In this document: positions 62,201 to 64,000 of the stretch, one piece after another
How the letters are laid out: every line of letters starts with the position of its first letter
How positions within the stretch are numbered: the stretch's first letter is position 1
Assembly: GCA_942492905.1 (NCBI GenBank)
Contig: OW818657.1
Location: 3,410,001 to 3,474,000, forward strand
Direction of reading: 5' to 3'
Source: CAIZWU01 sp942492905
Lineage (GTDB): Bacteria; Verrucomicrobiota; Verrucomicrobiia; Verrucomicrobiales; V1-33
DNA: 64,000 nt
Made by a program: the position numbers and the translations under genes
Notes under the pieces: model-generated
Database searches by the model: none
What the model saw: only the letters and a program-made list of their open reading frames with translations
Told to the model about the DNA's origin: nothing

Positions 62201-64000
62201 TTCCTGCCCACCGCCTTCACCGCGACCACCAACCTGACCGTGCAAAACGAGTTGCCGCGCAGCACGTCCGCCACCGACCTCGGCGGCCTGGGTGGGAAGA
62301 TTGATCCAGCCCGCACCGCATCCGTCACCGTCAACGGCGTGCCCGTGACCACTAATCCCTACGGTTCCACCGCGTCGACAGACAACACTTGGAGTGCCGG
62401 CACCGCTATCACGCTCCGTCCGGGGCTTAATACCCTGGTTTGTGAAGCCCGGGACGAAAGCGGGCTGGTTTTTGAAACCCTTACCGTGACGATTTGGTAT
62501 GACGCCATTGGCGTGAACCGGAGCGGTACCCTCGCTTCAAACGAATCCTGGACCGCGGCCTCCGGTCCCTACAACATAACGTCCAGCCTGACGGTGCCCA
62601 ACGGAGTCACCCTCACCATTCAACCGGGCACCACGGTCTTCCTCGCGGCCGGAGCCAATCTCACCGTGGCAGCGGGCGGCAATCTGGTGGCCCCAGGCAC
62701 GGCGGCTTCTGGAATTACCCTGGCCCGGCTGCCCTCCGGCACCGTCAATTGGGGCGGTCTGATCGTGAATGGCGGGACGGCGCAGCTAAGTTATGTGTCC
62801 TTCGCCAACAATGCCTCCACCGCCCTCCACTCCCAAAACGGAGCCAATCTCACCCTGGACCATCTGACCTTCAACAACACCGGAGTGCAATATCTCTCCC
62901 TCGACGGCAGTTCCTTCACTGTCAGCAACTGTATCTTTCCCACTTCCACAGCAGGATTTGAACCCGTCCACGGTACGGATGGCATTGCTCCCGGGGGACG
63001 CGGCATCATCCGCAACTGCTGGTTCGGCAAGACGCAGGGTTACAATGACAGCATCGACTTCAGCGGCGGCAACCGCCCCGGCCCCATCCTGCAGGTCCTC
63101 AACTGCGTCTTCAACGGTTCCGATGATGACATTCTCGATCTCGACAGCACCGATGCCTGGATTGAAGGCAACATTTTTATGCACTGCCACCGGAGCGCGG
63201 CATCCCCCGACAGTGCCAGTGCGGTCTCCGGCGGCGCCGACAATTCGGCTTACAGCCAGGTCACTGTGATCAACAATCTGATCTACGACTGCGACAATGC
63301 CGTCACCATGAAACAGGGCAACAGCCAACCGAACGGCAATTCCGCCGTCCTGCTGAATAACACCATCGTCCGCACCACGAGGATCGGCGGCATCGACACC
63401 GGCTCCGGAGTAGTGAACTTCGACGACGACAACGTGACCGGCGAAGGGAAAGGCATGTATCTCGAAGGCAACCTGATCTGGGAGGCGGAAAGCCTGGCGC
63501 GGAATTACACCCCTGCCCTCAGCCAACTCACCTTCAACACCAACCTGCTGCCGTTGGCCCCACCGGCCGGAGCCTCGTCGAGCGGCAACCTGGTGGCTGA
63601 TCCGATGCTGAATCTCGCGCTCATCACCACGCCGGCCACTGCCACCGCGGAACAAGTCATCGCCGCCCTGACACCGCAGCTTTGTTCCCCCGCGATCGGT
63701 GGTGGGTTACTGGGCCGCACCCTGGGAGCCGATCTCTCCCGGACCGGCATCACCGTGCAGGCCCTGCCCGCTTCCACCTGGCCTTCCAGTGTCACCCTCG
63801 GGGTAGGCCCGGGAGGCAGTTTCACGCCCACCAGTCAGGTTGCCTGGACATATGGATTCACTCACTATCGATACCGTCTCGATGGCGGTGCGCTCAGTGC
63901 CGAGACGCCCGTGGCCAATCCTCTGGCATTGACTGGCCTGACACCTGGGGCGCACATCCTGCGGGTCGAAGGCAAAAACGACGCCGCCTTCTGGCAGGAA
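56201..64000 (+). CDS. Giant multidomain surface protein: cadherin-like repeats, lamin-tail, CotH-type kinase, beta-helix (3' end outside window)
   Basis: An uninterrupted frame of 2600 codons from the ATG at 56201, still open at the window edge. Signal peptide MRSLSPALRPVGAFLLLMTLTASA. Residues about 30-250: jelly-roll domain (LLADDGCVIYVNGVEKARL). About 430-1280: seven or so cadherin/VCBS-like repeats (GVLANDSDxE...NPDGSFxYTP...GxDSFTYxAxDG), one split by a second jelly-roll (about 635-825). About 1284-1400: lamin-tail domain (IAISEIMYNPPG...EFLEIHNYG). About 1605-2000: CotH-like spore-coat/secretory kinase domain (VRTRGNSSRGDTPLNLRM, IIAHDLDTCFN). About 2100-2470: parallel beta-helix with right-handed repeats. 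Likely cell-surface adhesin/modifier. Confidence 0.88.
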   Translation, partial: MRSLSPALRPVGAFLLLMTLTASAVPTAVPDSYTTPEDTPAGNTAVDVINTGFEGSGGGITFTLPNAWQIIDLATTAAGGTNTYPQDAAARPWNVAAFDSSTSTIAGWRSGTLPVQGGSIDNANFSAVPATLTGLVPGGPNTVNTYLVRNQFTLTAAQAAHPTWDFTLLADDGCVIYVNGVEKARLNLPVTPTLNPDDLNGGTAGDETNYTTLQVDLAGALTAGANVVAIELHQSATSSSDAGIDFTMTPAGASPTAGFTGLADAFFGTANAVYSAQTYAATGGFNATGGLRVQMGNVFPTGGSQAVSGAWRTTFTLAAPATISLGFRHRLISGQDYDNNEYQELICDVDGTQYGTATSPSTHLAVSYQVGNGNGGGVIDSGWKQSNFNIPLAAGTHTLSLGGFGIVGSSGFAGTAQESFEGFFDDVVLTVPGSVSLLANDTGGVAPVTAVKASDPTHGVATVNTNGSFVYTPEANWFGTDSFTYRAVDGSGQSTPGLVTINVTAVNDLPLAVNDGPFITLQDVPLVVATAQGVLANDSDVESSLLTAVLGNGPANGVLQLNPDGSFAFTPNSGFSGNTSFTYRAHDGTANSLPATVTIQVTDVPDAPVASNDSYTAVKNTALVVNATTGGTTTEELLPYQSAGWRYFDSLELANRNLGTLWRTEAYTETADWKTGAAELGYGDGNEATQIADNPDPAFDSGASDKFATSYFRRTVEVTDLFNITGVQLSVIYDDACAFYLNGSPGGRTGNLPDPVTLPELAWDYFPNVGSAEDSSETFNLPASVLQSGTNLIAAEVHQNAPSSSDVSFDLRLRVTRTIPAGVLANDSDSDPGQTATLTAELVTPPAHGILTLNPDGTFTYSPANGYTGADFFTYRAKDTTNRSSAVTTASITIIDGPNVPPTALADSYPAVEDTLLTINAAAGVLANDTDAEGDAFTAIVATPPANGTLTLNPNGSFTYQPTAHFNGTDSFTYQARDSRASSPATVTLTVAPVNDLPVAVGDTYTGDPGVPYVVSAAEGVLVNDFDVDSGTILTAQLVTPPASGTLILNADGSFSLTAATGGNYTFTYRAKDAGSQSPPATVTVSLNAVPVTQADAYSLDEDVPLNVTAALGVLKNDSDPEGQPLTAQLISNVQQGTLSLNPDGSFLYTPASNFQGSDSFTYQAYDGTRQSGPVTVNLTVNPVNDPPGTVADTYGVRVDSPLQVAAANGVLRNDTDAENSPLSALLVSPPASGVLALNSDGSFSYTPEAGFSGTLTFSYRASDGTAQSALTTVTLNVSTFLNTIAISEIMYNPPGATGVSEEFLEIHNYGDASVDLTGWRFTKGVDYAFPASLLVPGRGYLAIPADRAAFTAKYPTASNVTATGWGAGGSLGNGGELVRLVNALGEKVDEVEYADEGDWAVRKIVGVWDSTNTPGDAPPNLDTDPGLEWITAADPDPELGNAGGSSLQLRNPALTNDSGQNWEAGLPTPGSSNSVVAQADSAPLIRGVTHSPAVPNRTQQVFVTAQIEDELPAGSSATVFYRTWLPSGATPATAFAQVVMQDNGLRQDGAAGDGVYGAVIPAQALNTVVEFYVQSTDAGSNSRTWPAPTLDLAGANPSQNANCLYQVNEEVWTDHRPLYQMVMTGADNASWNAGLANRTSNVAPNTTVIFRTGNRFDVRYRGAVRTRGNSSRGDTPLNLRMDIPKDNNWNGRTAFTLNYKFSYSQFLGSRLFESAGVPTEKAGVVGARINGVNRLLDQNGNRTFGYYCDLLPRGGDTIKEWFPGNDDGNGYGKIRGNVRWGVSTLPTIGAAGYAVGGYVNEGYNKQTNAAQNDWTDLDAWIQSLNAGTIANFDSTIASTVDVDQWCRFLALSTIVNHAETNMANGDDDDYSVYFGATDRLCRIIAHDLDTCFNLNAIGLGDEQAPPTMTIYQCTAPNYPTDGATLPQMDKFYRNPVLGRKFKASLRYYLDTIFAKPTFDATVDQLLDPQWMGTQFTPDGNTIRSHIKAFLDTRRATIETFLPTAFTATTNLTVQNELPRSTSATDLGGLGGKIDPARTASVTVNGVPVTTNPYGSTASTDNTWSAGTAITLRPGLNTLVCEARDESGLVFETLTVTIWYDAIGVNRSGTLASNESWTAASGPYNITSSLTVPNGVTLTIQPGTTVFLAAGANLTVAAGGNLVAPGTAASGITLARLPSGTVNWGGLIVNGGTAQLSYVSFANNASTALHSQNGANLTLDHLTFNNTGVQYLSLDGSSFTVSNCIFPTSTAGFEPVHGTDGIAPGGRGIIRNCWFGKTQGYNDSIDFSGGNRPGPILQVLNCVFNGSDDDILDLDSTDAWIEGNIFMHCHRSAASPDSASAVSGGADNSAYSQVTVINNLIYDCDNAVTMKQGNSQPNGNSAVLLNNTIVRTTRIGGIDTGSGVVNFDDDNVTGEGKGMYLEGNLIWEAESLARNYTPALSQLTFNTNLLPLAPPAGASSSGNLVADPMLNLALITTPATATAEQVIAALTPQLCSPAIGGGLLGRTLGADLSRTGITVQALPASTWPSSVTLGVGPGGSFTPTSQVAWTYGFTHYRYRLDGGALSAETPVANPLALTGLTPGAHILRVEGKNDAAFWQE

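Noticed and set aside
58301..62245. A 1314-codon open frame on the minus strand
   Set aside because: It is antisense to the giant surface-protein gene. The plus frame shows recognisable domains and a signal peptide, while the minus reading is low-complexity Gly/Val/Ile/Arg without any motif; it results from high-GC codon bias.

Overview
The window looks like chromosomal DNA of a high-GC member of the Verrucomicrobiota (PVC superphylum). This is an inference from gene content, since no rRNA or marker gene is present. The clues are a Ser/Thr kinase fused to WD40-like repeats behind an N-terminal CxxC ribbon, PEP-CTERM sorting tails, several very large Sec-exported surface proteins (one ending in the 'DPDQDG-TNAIEYALG' tail with a terminal FLRLRV motif), a formylglycine-type sulfatase, and lineage-typical small lipoproteins and repeat proteins.

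Layout. 0-9 kb (+): kinase-WD40 protein, a calcium-binding TSP3-repeat surface protein, an alpha-helical repeat protein, and two short degraded-looking genes, the second running into the 3' stump of a surface-protein gene. 9.2-10.8 kb: an intact IS1182-type insertion sequence with 15-bp inverted repeats and a CTAA target duplication, lying 31 bp before the start codon of the next gene. 10.8-14.9 kb: a surface protein built from 249-residue repeats arranged as a dimer of dimers. 15-16.6 kb: a PEP-CTERM tail remnant, a small lipoprotein, a membrane protein and a PEP-CTERM protein. 17-18.6 kb: a PhoX-like (DUF839) protein with a strong terminator.

18.7-22.5 kb (-) is one operon: an LtaS-type phosphoglycerol transferase/sulfatase-fold membrane protein, an OmpR-type regulator and a histidine kinase. 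22.7-27 kb (+) encodes a two-gene RND efflux system (adaptor, permease) without an outer-membrane channel gene. 27-32.6 kb (-) has a class III nucleotide cyclase with extracytoplasmic sensor and HAMP domains, then an ABC-2 exporter (ATPase, permease). 32.7-37.6 kb holds small accessory genes: a coiled-coil anchor protein, a DUF3293 protein, a basic 'plasmid-stabilization'-like protein, a Cys-rich zinc protein and two tandem NERD proteins.

37.7-42.8 kb is the accessory island of most interest. At least five intact genes, all on the minus strand with short spacers (hypothetical, SUFU-domain, LanC-like, hypothetical, membrane, NlpC/P60), are separated by imperfect inverted repeats with integron attC-like boxes. 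Four start codons sit a fixed short distance after a shared CGTT(C/A)G box. No integron integrase is visible, so this resembles a CALIN (attC cluster lacking integrase).

43-56 kb: alpha/beta hydrolase and arylsulfatase (both exported), a frameshifted IS110 transposase, comM, pyrF and pyrC, an atypical NtrC-like regulator lacking GAFTGA, rpe, a Tat-exported metallophosphoesterase and a GlpT-like organophosphate antiporter. 56.2 kb to the end: the first 2,600 codons of a giant surface protein (cadherin-like repeats, lamin-tail domain, CotH-type kinase, beta-helix) that runs off the window.

No tRNA, rRNA, CRISPR array or replication origin was recognised.
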